64,000 nucleotides of DNA from Azadirachta indica (Eukaryota; Streptophyta; Magnoliopsida; Sapindales; Meliaceae). Where the stretch lies: positions 2,177,026 through 2,241,025 of the forward strand of contig CM040444.1 in assembly GCA_022749755.1 (NCBI GenBank), in the 5' to 3' direction. The notes under the pieces were generated by a model, which saw nothing but the letters and a program-made list of their open reading frames with translations, searched no databases and was not told the origin of the DNA. Positions within the stretch are counted from its first letter, which is position 1; each line of letters starts with the position of its first letter. Position numbers and translations under genes: made by a program. This document shows, in pieces, positions 35,288-46,500 of this stretch.

Positions 35288-36787
35288 TGATAAGCACATA
35301 GAATACACATTTATCAACTGCCTTTGAACCCAAAATATTGTGTAAAGCCTCAAATTGTGTTGTTATTTTATGATTTTAAGAGCCCATGTGTACAAAAGCA
35401 AGGTACGATTATCCAAGGTGATTTCGGCATCAAAGAAGGTAGCGGAGAAGTCGGGAGGAAAATCAAGACCAAAATGCATATCTTCAGCGGTCAAAGTGCA
35501 AAAATCACAAAACAATGGATAGCATCTATAACACTACTCTGTCATCAGACAACCTCCATGGTGCGGTCACACTATCAAAGGGCATAGTCGTGCCATCCTC
35601 TATGTTAGCCCAGCAACCCCGCTCTAAATTAGCGTCCCCACGCCACATGGGGTCTTTATTTGACGTTCTTGCACAATTTTGGGTCATTGGATCACATATT
35701 TATAGCCTGATTTAGTTCATTTATAGCTTTTTTATGTTACAGAGGGTCTAGCCACCATATCTAATTTTAGAAAGTGGTTCTTAAAGTGAGAGATAGAGAA
35801 AAGGGAGAGAGTTCTAGTGAGAGAAAGGCGAAGAATCAATAATTTCTTAGAGGAGATTGGAAGATCACTTGAAGAATTTGGGGATTTGAAGCATCAATCA
35901 ATCTAGTTCTATCTCTTTAACTCTTAAGTTCTGTTGAATTTCATTTGGTTTGCCATTATTTATTCTATTTTGCCAAATAATGAATTTCAAAATGATGTTG
36001 ATATTGGATATTGATATGTTAGGTTATGTTCTATACTCTAGAATCTTGATATAACCTAGTTAGATTATGTTTTGATTGATTGAGAATTTATTAATATAAG
36101 TATATTTTATTCATTTATGTTTTCTTGCACTGAAAGCTTTTAATTTGTTGGAAAATGAATTAGTTGAATTTTTATAAATGAATGAATGCTTAGAAGAGAC
36201 TAATTTATTCATTAAGATAAAGAAAATATAGTCTGCGAACATTGAAAGTCTAAGAGGATATTGATGTCTAGACAATCAAATTAATTCTAAGGACGCCAAG
36301 AAACCGAGAGATAGTTGAGTTTTTAAATATTAATAACTAGGAAAGCTAGAAGAACGTTTGATTAACCCAGTCAGATAGGGATATTGGCTAGGTTGGTTAG
36401 ACAAGGACCTGGTTTGACACTCAGAAAAAGTAATCAAGTTAAATTATAACTAATGATTAATAAATTGAAACAAGAAGTATTAGCAATTCCCAATTAGGAT
36501 GAATATAGTAACAATTAGACAATTTCCATATCAATTTCACACAGTTACTCTATTAATTCTATTTCTTATTTATTTTTCTTGCTTTTAAATTAGTAAATTT
36601 GTTTATTATCTTTGTTAATTTCATTTTTCGAATTAAAGTTGCTTAGATAAAATCGATTTGCCATAATTGTAGTTATTAGTTTAAAACTTGAAAAAATTAG
36701 TCCTAATTGGTACGACAACACTAATTCTTTCATTTTACTACTTGTACGACCTTGTATACTTGTGAGTTACGAGATTTCGTAACATCA
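35288..36787 (+). repeat. 3' LTR of the Athila-like element
   Basis: Starts TGATAAGCACATAGAATAC after the polypurine tract and ends GTAACATCA. It is the closest relative in the window of the 5' LTR at 8756, at about 90% identity over sampled blocks and with matching length. A GA-rich tract at 35785-35825 marks the probable transcript start region. It cuts off a reverse gypsy gag fragment at its right edge. Confidence 0.75.
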
Positions 36788-37059
36788 AGCAACTCAAATA
36801 CAAGGTAAAGAGGAAGAGTTACAAGTTCGAGAGAAAAGAATACAAGGCAAAGAGGTACCACATAATACCTAGCGCTCTCATTGGATGTTGTTAATTTTTG
36901 CTCAATGACATTTGTAATAACTTGCAAAAAATTTTGAATAATGGTGTTTGAGTCAACTTGACCCAACCCTACATTTTGAGTTGCTGGTGCATCTTGATCT
37001 CTAGCCATGTTCTTACCATTAGCATTTGAGACATTTATGGTTCTTGAGTTTCGTGTCAT
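36788..37059 (-). pseudogene. gypsy gag N-terminal fragment (reverse)
   Basis: Minus strand opens MTRNSRTINVSNANGKNMAR, followed by TIIQNFLQVITNVIEQ. This is the start expected of a Ty3/gypsy gag with its short polar leader and first helix. The frame continues past 36787 only into the Athila LTR, so the real gag sequence is truncated at the LTR boundary. Assignment rests on position and style rather than strong motifs. Confidence 0.4.
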
Positions 37060-37136
37060 ATCAATAGTCTAACTCAAACAAAAATTAATGACAAATATTA
37101 CGTAAACACACAAAATATATACATGCAAAACCCTAA

Positions 37137-37555
37137 GGGCATGTTTAATAGGCAAGGCTAGACTGTATTATTTCGCTGTTCAGGACAAATATTTTTTTGT
37201 CCAATGTTTGGTGTAGGAACTGAATTATATATAAATTAAAAATAATAAAGTCTAGATTAAAACTTGACCTGCCCTTCTCGTAGGTCAAGCCCATATTGTA
37301 CTATTTTTTGTTTATTCTTTTAAAAAATAATTTTTTAAAAAATAATAATTTTTAAATTATTTAATTATTGATTAAAAATAATAATTTATAATTAAATAAT
37401 TTAAAAAATTATTTTGTACAATTAATATATTATAATACAATCTTGCACCAAACATAGTGCTGTATTAAATTTTATCTAGTACAATCTATTATAATCCAAT
37501 CTAATTCACTCTATTACAATTTAATACAATTCAATGCATCCAAACAAACATACCC
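37137..37555. repeat. Tourist-like (PIF/Harbinger) MITE, 419 bp
   Basis: Ends GGGCATGTTTAATAGG and, inverted, GGGTATGTTTGTTTGG, flanked on both sides by TAA (37134-37136 and 37556-37558), the standard PIF/Harbinger target duplication. Non-coding and AT-rich inside. It is inserted in the leader of the reverse gypsy fragment. Confidence 0.75.
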
Positions 37556-37558
37556 TAA

Positions 37559-39854
37559 GGGTTTGGCGTTCTGCTTAGTTTCCCTAACTACTACAACTTA
37601 AGAAGAGTAATTTATCAAACACATAACATAACAAAAAATATATTTGACTAAAAAAATTCATCAAAAATCATAACTTTGTGAACACAATAATCAAGCCAAA
37701 TGATCTTTAAGTTTAATCTCCAAAACATAAAATCGACCTAACTAATAAACCAAATATAAATCCAACACCCTAAAACTTTGAGAACCAAGGGACAGCAAAA
37801 GCTTCGCCAAATCTGCTATACACACACAATCACTTATTTAGGAATCACAATAAACTGCAATGAGCATTAACTCAGTAAGCATACTAGTTTTTCTTACACA
37901 AAAATATATACATATAATATAATATATAATGCATGCGCATGATATGCAATATGATAAATGGGGGAAGAGCCACACCCTTGCCTTGATCATCGGCGAGTCC
38001 TTCCACACATATAAATCCATTGATGCACAAATGCAAAGACTCACAAGACCCAAGGGTACCTAAAGGTCTCCCTCTTATCATACATAACACATAGGACATA
38101 TCATATATACTAAACCCAAAGGAATGGCTGCACATATCCGAAAGGCTCCACAAACACTTATAATTGCCTACTAAGAAAGTAATGAATTTGCAGACCCTTA
38201 AAATACAAAGTCTTTACTCTCATAAAAAATTTTCTTACAAAATTACTTTCTCATTTCTCAAAATTATTGATGTATGTGTTCATGCTAATATCAATGCTCA
38301 ATGACTTATCCATAACACATAAATGCATAGTCAAAAAAAAAATGTTGACATATAATCATAAGTAAATTGATACTTTCATGTAAATACATAATATCAAAAC
38401 ATTTGTAAACATAGTCATATACAAATACATATATTCAATGTGATCCCATTTAAAAAGTCTAATACACTTACTTCTTGACGTTGCAAGAAAATAACTTAAT
38501 AACCTTAATCCTAGAATCAAGGATTAATTCTCAAAAGTCAAATAACCAAAAGTATATAACGCTTATCATTCGCAAAACTTAGTCACTTGCTTCTAATAAT
38601 ACAATAGATTTACAGAGTATATGTAGGTCTCTGATTTTTAATAAAGCAACTACTTAACTAATGGCTATGAAACTTTGCAAGAATCACTTAGACTATATAC
38701 AATAACATGGTAAAAGTTTTAGAACAAAATTCATGTCCAAACCATTTTAAATAAATTTTTATTTTGAACTTCACAGATTTTGTAAACTCCACATTTATAG
38801 TGATTTAGGTCACTTTCTCAAAATTTATAATAAATTATATCTTAAAACTAGATCACGAAATTTTAATATACTATAATAAACACGGTCAAAAATTATTATA
38901 TAAATTTTCACAAATTTTGGAGACGATTTGTTCAACAAACAAAATTTTAACATTCATGAATTATGCAAAAATTAGTGTTTTCTGGTATAAAATCGAGAAC
39001 ATAAGATTTTGAATGAAATAAAATTTATCATGACCCTTAAAATGTCTAGTCTTTTAAGTTGAAACGATTTTTCAAAATGTACAATATATAAATTTATAAA
39101 ATTCTTGCACCGAGCTACTATCTAAGGTCTAGGTTTTGCAAAAGTTTCCCTTGTTATCATTACTTATTCCTACAAAAGTTTTAATCGTTTCCATCACCAA
39201 AACTCAAGCTTATAAACTATGATTAATCTAAATCAGTATGTTCCCAATCGTCTCATGAGATCCTTAAGTAAAATATTTATTCATAATTCATAACAATAAC
39301 ATAAAACACAATAAAACTTGAAGAGATTATTGGATTACCTTAGTCCCTTTTAACTCATCCTTCAGAACATTAAGTCTCTATAAATTCTTCTCTTCTTCTT
39401 TTAAAAGCTTTACTACTCACTTAATGCCTAAGCTTAGTAGGGAAGGGTATTTACAATTCAAGCCAATCATCCTATGCCATTGATTTGGTTGTTATAACTA
39501 ACACTTATCCAAATCTCAACAACCAATTTTAGCCTTCACCTACCATTCTCACCTACTACACTTACCAAACTTACCTAAGTTTGGAAGATTCTATATGTTA
39601 GACTCCTTAAAATTGGGCTTAGGTAATTGGATTTCCATAATTTTTGCTCTTTCTAAAACTTTGGTACTTAAGGTTAAGTTTGCATTTTAGGTCTAACTAA
39701 ATAAGCTCACACTTAATAATATATTCACTCTAATAATACTTCTAAAATACTTCTAAAGTCTATAGCCCAAAACTAAGAATCAATTAGTCTATCTAAGTAT
39801 TAACATAAAATATATATGCATAGGTAAATAGAACTTATATCGCTTAGGGGTGTT

Positions 39855-39857
<3 letters not shown>
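37559..39857 (-). repeat. probable 5' LTR/leader of the reverse gypsy fragment
   Basis: On the minus strand the right edge reads TAACACCCCTAAGCGATATA, like the TGTAACACCCC start of many Ty3/gypsy LTRs. The segment lies immediately upstream of the gag fragment. No primer site was found, and the LTR end cannot be placed. No genes were seen in this stretch. Confidence 0.35.

Positions 39858-39900
<43 letters not shown>
39858..39900. repeat. (CT)n microsatellite
   Basis: About 20 uninterrupted CT units at the junction between the gypsy leader and the truncated Athila LTR. In the related solo LTR a CT run sits at the same relative place (19180-19204), so this tract is probably the LTR's own GA leader expanded. 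Confidence 0.85.
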
Positions 39901-39903
<3 letters not shown>

Positions 39904-40477
39904 ATCCCCTATCTTTTCTTGTGTTTCTCACTCGAAAATCCCTACTTTTATAATTGGTATATTGATTGATGTAAGAAAAACATAAAACCCTTAGTTTTGC
40001 TCAAATTTGGCTATCCAAACTTATCTAAGAACTGAAAATGGCCTTTGGATGTCTTTTTCAGCGTATAAAGGAGTGCAGAGCACCACAATCTTGGCCAAGA
40101 GAGGGTTAGCATGATGAGTATAGTGCGGCGGTGCCACCCTTGTTTTTTCATGGGAGCAGGGGAAGCTTGTGTGTGGCATGCCCACCCTTGTTGCTTTGGG
40201 TGGCTTTTTGTGACTTCTTAGCATGGCCATGCCACAATTGCTTAGCACGGCCATGCCACCCTTGCTGTTCCATGATGGTTTGTGGCCTTTATTTGTTCCC
40301 TCTACCTTTGTTTCACTCTTTTTTGCCTCTTTTCATGCCAAATTTGTCGTAATTTCGCTCTTCTCTTGCTTTCCTGCACAAAAAACAAAAGTTCATCAAA
40401 TAATGCCTAGAGTTGAGGATTTTCACAAATATATTAAGTTTGGAATTGGTTGATTCGTGAGTAAAATCCTCAGTTAT
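39901..40477 (-). repeat. truncated Athila-type LTR (reverse, U3 part only)
   Basis: Reads on the minus strand from TGATAACTGAGGATTTTACTC at about 40467 to the GA/CT tract, and matches the order of the U3 half of the solo LTR at 19205-19749 (TTTGATGAA-TTTTG-TTTTTGTGCA). A GC-rich block at 40110-40270 contains repeated GCATGGCCATGCC-type motifs. The rest of the LTR and any internal region are absent. Confidence 0.55.
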
Positions 40478-42564
40478 CATTGATGAATTGGTTTTTGCAT
40501 GTTATAGAAACATAAGGGAATGATGAATGAGTTAGGATGAAAATAACAAGAAAAAAGGTTCTTATAGAAGGTTTTGTAAGAGAATATTTATGCAAGGATC
40601 CCTTTTTTCGCACTAAAAGTCAAAATAACTAAGGGTATCTTTGTACTTTCATACTAATGACAAAATATAATAAGGAGATAACAGTAAAATGATATTTTAT
40701 ATTCTTTTGATTTTTGCTAACTCTAAAAATTATAATTGTCAGTTACAATATTTTATAGTGCTTAAGGTCATAAGAGTCATTACACAAGTGATATTGACAA
40801 TTATTAGATGGAAGTGACAAAAATGTAGTTTGTTGAGATACTTTACATTTTTAAATATTGTAGTGTTACATTTCGATATATATTTTATCACATTGAAAAA
40901 CAAGTATCCTCAGGTTATGTCAAAATGTTCCTAATATTTATTTTAATTACTTTGTTATAATTTGTAAAGCAACACAATTCTTTTTACTAACATCCCTTAT
41001 GGGTTGTTTTAGTTTTGATTTGTTAAGTAACAACGAATCATTTATATTTTGATTAATCAATTTAGCAAAAAATACACAATCTTTCTTAACTAAAGTCCTA
41101 TATAGATTTTTATAATTTTTTAAAATTCAAACTAATATTTAAATTCAATTAGTGATGTAAAAATAATAATGTATTTTACATTAAATTTTTTAATTAAAAA
41201 CAATAACCTTTTCAACATAAAATTTTTTTGTAGATACTTTTTGTGATAAAAAGGAAATTAATTTAAAATTAGACATTTTCATGATTACTTAATGATATGT
41301 CCATTATTTTACATACATTTATGTGCGTATGTATGTATATATACATATATACATATTTTTATAAAGTTCTGGATGAGAGTGAGAAATCTCACTCGTGAAA
41401 CACTAACCCTTACTCCTTATTGTCATTACTCGAATTCTTGATAGTCTACGAGTATTAAGCATGCCCCAAATAACCCAAACTACGCCTAGGGACAACATAG
41501 AATTATATTATATATGCCTTATTGTTGCTAATTAGTTCTTGAATTTTGTAGTCTTCTACTTATTTTTATTGTTTTATAGGTCTCATAAGCAAAGATGATG
41601 AAACAAGAATGAGTCATATGTCTTGAAATCCTATTACTATTAAGTCTTTTAGTCTCAGCTTCGAATTTGGGGTTATAGTATTGGGTCTTATATTTAGGAG
41701 TCTCGATTTTGAGCACTGAGAATAATCTTGAAACTTTGGGACTCGAGATTTATTACCCAATAGATAATTTACCATAGTAGTGATCTACATTTTATTGATT
41801 CTTAAGAGTACATTTGAAAACTTAACAATTTATTAATCTGTCAAGCTGTGGAATTTGTTTAATTTTGATTTGTCTATTATCTCATAACATCCAAAATTAA
41901 CTAGTGAATAATGACTTCTAACATAATTTAAAACTCTTATATTTTTGCTCAATTTTTAAAGTATGACTATAAATTATCATATTTATCTTTAAAATTTGTA
42001 ATAAATTCGTTCACCTTTTTATAATAATAAGGTTAATTATCAGCGTGCTCTCTTTTTTCTTTTTTATTAGGTTAAAAATAAAAATTGATATTTATAATCT
42101 TTTAAATTTAATTGAAATGACTGATCCGTTAAGAAGGTAGATTCCTAAAGTATAATATAGGCAAGGAATGGCTTAGCACCATCATATAATAACAACAAAT
42201 AGATTGATTCTTCTGAAAATTCTCCAAGTAAATATATCAAGTAAATAGATATTTTGTTTTATATAGATAGATATATATATTGAAATTAATTTTATAAAAA
42301 TAAGTCTCAATTAATATTCAAACAATTAATCAATATATAAATCATTAAAACCATGTCAATGATACGATGTCCCCCTCTCAAAATCAAATTACTGTAGAAA
42401 ATAACTAATTACTTAGATAATGATATATTAAAATCGGTCCTTTTCTTGTCACTTTTACCCAAGAATCCTTCAAATTTAGCCAAAGAAATATTTAACCACC
42501 TTGAAGATTGTACAATGTTTTTTTCCCTTCATATATTAAGCTCTAACAAGATTATAAATGAGAA
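40478..42564. other. intergenic AT-rich DNA, putative promoter of AVT copy 2
   Basis: No coding or transposon signature recognised, apart from a short ATGTATGTATATATACA microsatellite at 41325-41360. The copy 2 promoter should lie at its right end. TATATATTGAAATT near 42270 and CATATATTAAGC near 42530 are weak TATA-like candidates. It shows no clear homology to the region upstream of copy 1. Confidence 0.4.
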
Positions 42565-42648
42565 TTCAATTTAGAATCAATTTTGTTTGCTAAGTTTGCA
42601 ACAAAATTGAAGTCGTCATCATCTCAAGTTTCATTGGACCATCATCAG
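42565..42648 (+). other. 5' UTR leader exon of AVT copy 2
   Basis: Nearly identical to 1850-1932 (TTCAATTTAGAATCAATTTTG ... CATCATCTCAAGTTTCATTG), ending CATCAG before a GT donor. The paired acceptor is TAAATTAG at 43461-43468, one base before the start codon. Conservation of a non-coding block inside diverged DNA supports a transcribed leader. Confidence 0.5.
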
Positions 42649-43469
42649 GTTTGTCTCATACTCTTATTATTATTTTTTTGCTTGTTAATATTTTTTTTTT
42701 ACTCTTGATTTAAATATTGGGTAATAAATTTTCTGTCTTTAGACTTTCTCAAAACAATAAATTAAAATATGTTTTACTGAATTTTTAATAATTTCGTTCT
42801 TGATGTGGTCTCAAGATTGCATAAAAAGATTTTATAGGCCCAAGAATACTTATAATTTAGAAAACAGAGTGAAAACTGAGTGGTCCGTTAATTTTTCTAA
42901 TTTATTACGTGTGTTCTACTAATTAAGATTAAGCTTAAATTAATAATTTTTTTGTATTGAAGCACATAATTTAGTTTTTTCTAATTATTCTATAGAATTT
43001 GTTAAATTATAATATTGTATTTTATCAAAAACGTTGCTAAAGATAAGAACAATTCATTTTTTTGTAAAGACATTTCTTACCCTATTATTTGGTCTATTGA
43101 ACTGTTAAATCCCACTGATTTAAAACAAAAAAATCCCGATCTATTAGGTATAAATATCTGCGTAGATGAAATAGAGGTCAATATGGTACATTTTCATCAC
43201 TTGGTAACAATAATTGACATAACTATTAAGAAATATAATAGTAATATTATGAATTTTTATCTAAAATAGACACTATCAGCTGATGAATTAGGGTGTAATT
43301 AGTTGATATTTTTTAAACCATTACAATTAATGACTTTAATAGGTCCAACTTTAAGTATTAAAATATTTTTATTTTTATTTTATCTAAAAACAAAATTATG
43401 TTCATTTTTTAAATAGTAGATAAATATGGTGAGGAATTTCCTAATATAACTTCTTTATTGTAAATTAGG

Positions 43470-43551
43470 ATGAATGAGGTCAACGCAGTTGAAGCAAGAA
43501 GAGGAACAAGCTTTTCAAGAACTTGCTTTAATGCAATCAATGCATTGTTAG
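43470..43551 (+). CDS. AVT copy 2, coding exon 1 (27 codons plus 1 base)
   Basis: Too short for an ORF screen. Supported by the paralogous exon at 2724-2808, a consensus donor (GTATGTGAA) and the AVT1 motif RRGTSF-RTCFNAINAL. The final base joins exon 2 to make the glycine codon of LLGIGL. Confidence 0.8.
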
Positions 43552-46500
43552 GTATGTGAATTTTCTACTCTTTTTATTAATTTTTTTATCGGATAATAGT
43601 GTTTATTTTAATTTTAAACTTATTAATAAATAAAAATATAATTTACTCATTTATATTAAATAGAACTATAATTGTTTAGAAAATGATTAAAGTACCTTCT
43701 AACAAATTAAATTACTTATTATCACATGATAATAGTTAAAATTCAATATTAAATATACGAGGGTATTTTAATAATAGTAAGAGTTAGGAATATTATCAAT
43801 AAAATAAGAATTTTAAAAAAAAACTTAAATTAAATATTTAAAAAATATTAACATAAACAACCTAATAATTTAATGTAAATATACTTTCGTTAAAATGAGA
43901 AACATATCACCTAAATTTAAAAAGTTACACAAAAATTCTCTATCCCTGAATTATTATTGTCTTTATTAAAAGATAAATAAATAAATTTATGATATAAGAT
44001 TAACTTAAAAATTCATTAATGAAACTAAAAATACATTTATATTCTAGAAATTAAAAATAAATCATCATATGAAAAATTTATTTTATAACTAGTAACAACT
44101 AATCAAAATATTCTTAATTTTTTAATGGCCCATCTAATATGGTTGTTTGGTGGGCTAAAAGAGTTTTTCTCAAACCCAAAACCTCTTTTAATTTTAATTA
44201 AAAAATTAAAGAGGCTCAATAATTTATTGGATAATATTATTTTACGACGTAAAAATTAATGTAAAGAAAATATTATTATTTATATTTAATAAATTAACAA
44301 AATGAAATAGACCCATCAAGTAATATTATTTCACAACTTGTAGAAATTAATTAAAATAGAATATTTAATGATTTTTTTATTTATAAATAAAATATTAATT
44401 GTTGCATATTATACAACAGTCTTATGCAATTGATCAGTTCATTTTATACACAAATGTTCTGAAAATGCCCAGATCACTAATGTTAAAATGAACTAAACAT
44501 AAAAAATAGATAAAAGTATCCCTAAATAAATTAACGGGAAACTTTGAAATTTAGCCAAAAATTAGGTGTCGTTTTCCTATTATTATATTTGTAAGTGATT
44601 GCTTTTGGTCTTAAACTTGTATGTATCATCTCAAATTCAGAAAATTTAGATTAATTTAGGGATATTATACTTTATCCCTTAACTTTTGAAGAAAAAGAAA
44701 CTTAACTAAATTTTTAACTTGTGAGAAATTTTCTTTGACTTTTAAAAAAATATGAGGATACCCCCTAATTTTAATAGAAATAAAATGATATTTTCTAAGA
44801 TGATTATTCTTTTTTTAGACTGACTATTTTACCCTCAACTATTAGAAGACATATAAAATAAGTATATTATCTTTATTTTTATTTTACAATAATTCAATAT
44901 GATTGTTTATTGTAACATGTATTTTTGAAAGTTATACTAATTTTTGACACTTAATTTTTTTAAAATTTGCTATCAATTTTTTTACAATATTAATAATATA
45001 TAATTTTTAAATAGAACATTTAATTTAAAAAAAATTATGTTGTAAAATCTTTTAATAAATTTTGTATGAAAATCAGTTTCATGGTGCCATATTATCTACA
45101 TAAATTTATGTACAATTTTCAACTTTTATCATTGGATAAATACATTTGCAATGATCAAGATTAAATATAACATTAGTTAACACATAATTAATACGTAATA
45201 ATTAATTTATATGTAAAATACAATGTGAACAGTTAAATGTAGACCAATTCAACATCTATAAATATTATAAAAATAAGGGGTCTTGATTCTAACTACATAT
45301 ACATATTAGAATAGTTAAGAATGTTGGGTTATCAATATTAAACACTATTTTTTTACTTTAAATCTCAACTATTATATTGCATAAAGTTAATAGTTTAGAA
45401 TTTGTATGTATCTATCTAAGTCAATAAATTTTACTCATATATATATATATATATGTATGTATATATTTAGAACCAAGCCTTTAGCTTTTACAATATCTAT
45501 AAATGTTTTATTGATATACATCGAATGGTTGATATTATATTTGACATAGCATACTAATTATGTATTAATTAATATTTAAATTTTATCTTAACTATTAAAA
45601 ATGTATTAATCCGTTGATAGAAACTTGTGTATAAATTTGTGTAAAATAAAGTGCAAATGACAATCTAACCCTATATATAATATTACGCATCTTGAAGACC
45701 ATAAGTTGCATTAATTGTCAAACAAACCACCTCCTTTACTTTTGTTTTTGACCTTTGTTGACCAATGGTAATTACTCTAAAATTAATGAGATAACTGGCA
45801 TTTTCCAACTAGTAATAAAAAAATGAGATATGACCTAGATCTATACTATTCATATAAAACTGTAATATATGTACTACTAAAAAATGTTTATATTTTCCAG
45901 GAATTGGATTGATAGCAGTTCCATATGCAATTGCCCAAACAGGCTGGTTCGCCTTCAGTCTTCTTCTTGGAATGGCTATCATTACCTGCTACACTGGCTT
46001 TTTGATTAAATGTTGTATAGACTCAAACTCATCCATAAAAACTTATCCCGATATACGTTTACATACATTTGGCAATTCAGGAAAACTCATCCTCTCTTCC
46101 TTAATGTATCTTGAACTCTTTCTAGTTTCAACTGGATTCCTAATACTAGAAGGAGATCATATGAACAAGCTTTTTCCGATTATTGCCATTGAATTAGCAG
46201 GACAACACCAAATCAGAGGGAAGAAGCTTGTCACTTTTGTTACAGGGATCATAGTATTACCCTCAATGTGGTTGAGGGATTTAACTTGGCTTTCCTATAT
46301 ATCAATTGCTAGTGTTTTCTCCTCTATTATCATAATTATTTCAGTCTTTTGGGTTGGCATTAATCAACAAATGGGTTTTCAAAGTGAAGGAGAATTGTTT
46401 AATCTGTTTGCTGTCCCAACTACTGTCAGTGTATATGCTTATTGTTATAGTGCTCACCCTATCTTCCCCAATTTGTATTCTTCAATAAGAGACAAGCGGC

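Larger units (their letters stand above)
8756..36787 (+). mobile_element. Athila-like Ty3/gypsy element with nested insertions (28 kb span)
   Basis: Two direct LTRs of about 1.5 kb that look roughly 90% identical over sampled blocks bound this region (8756-10232 plus a tail near 12036-12047, and 35288-36787). Between them, in order, are a tRNA-Asp-type primer binding site, gag, protease, RT, RNase H, integrase, a GC-rich post-integrase region, an env-position ORF and a polypurine tract. Without the nested elements the total would be near 12 kb, reasonable for Athila. Nested inside are solo LTRs at 10233-12030 and 18161-19749 and a CACTA-like element at 20937-33682. All coding is interrupted by stops. 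Flanking 5-mers do not match, so an inter-element recombination origin or decayed target duplication is possible. Confidence 0.7.

Noticed and set aside
36730..36787. C-terminal extension of the reverse gag ORF
   Set aside because: These codons lie inside the Athila 3' LTR, so the frame runs on by chance past the LTR boundary.
37838..38153. two overlapping minus-strand ORFs (71 and 89 residues)
   Set aside because: No domain, no conservation visible; they lie in a probable gypsy LTR/leader.
40021..40453. ORFs on both strands over the GC-rich block
   Set aside because: The GC-rich LTR island removes stop codons in several frames at once; no frame looks like protein.
43015..43269. 84-residue open frame in the leader intron of AVT copy 2
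   Set aside because: Not conserved in copy 1, AT-rich composition, no motif, and located between a leader exon and the start-codon exon.
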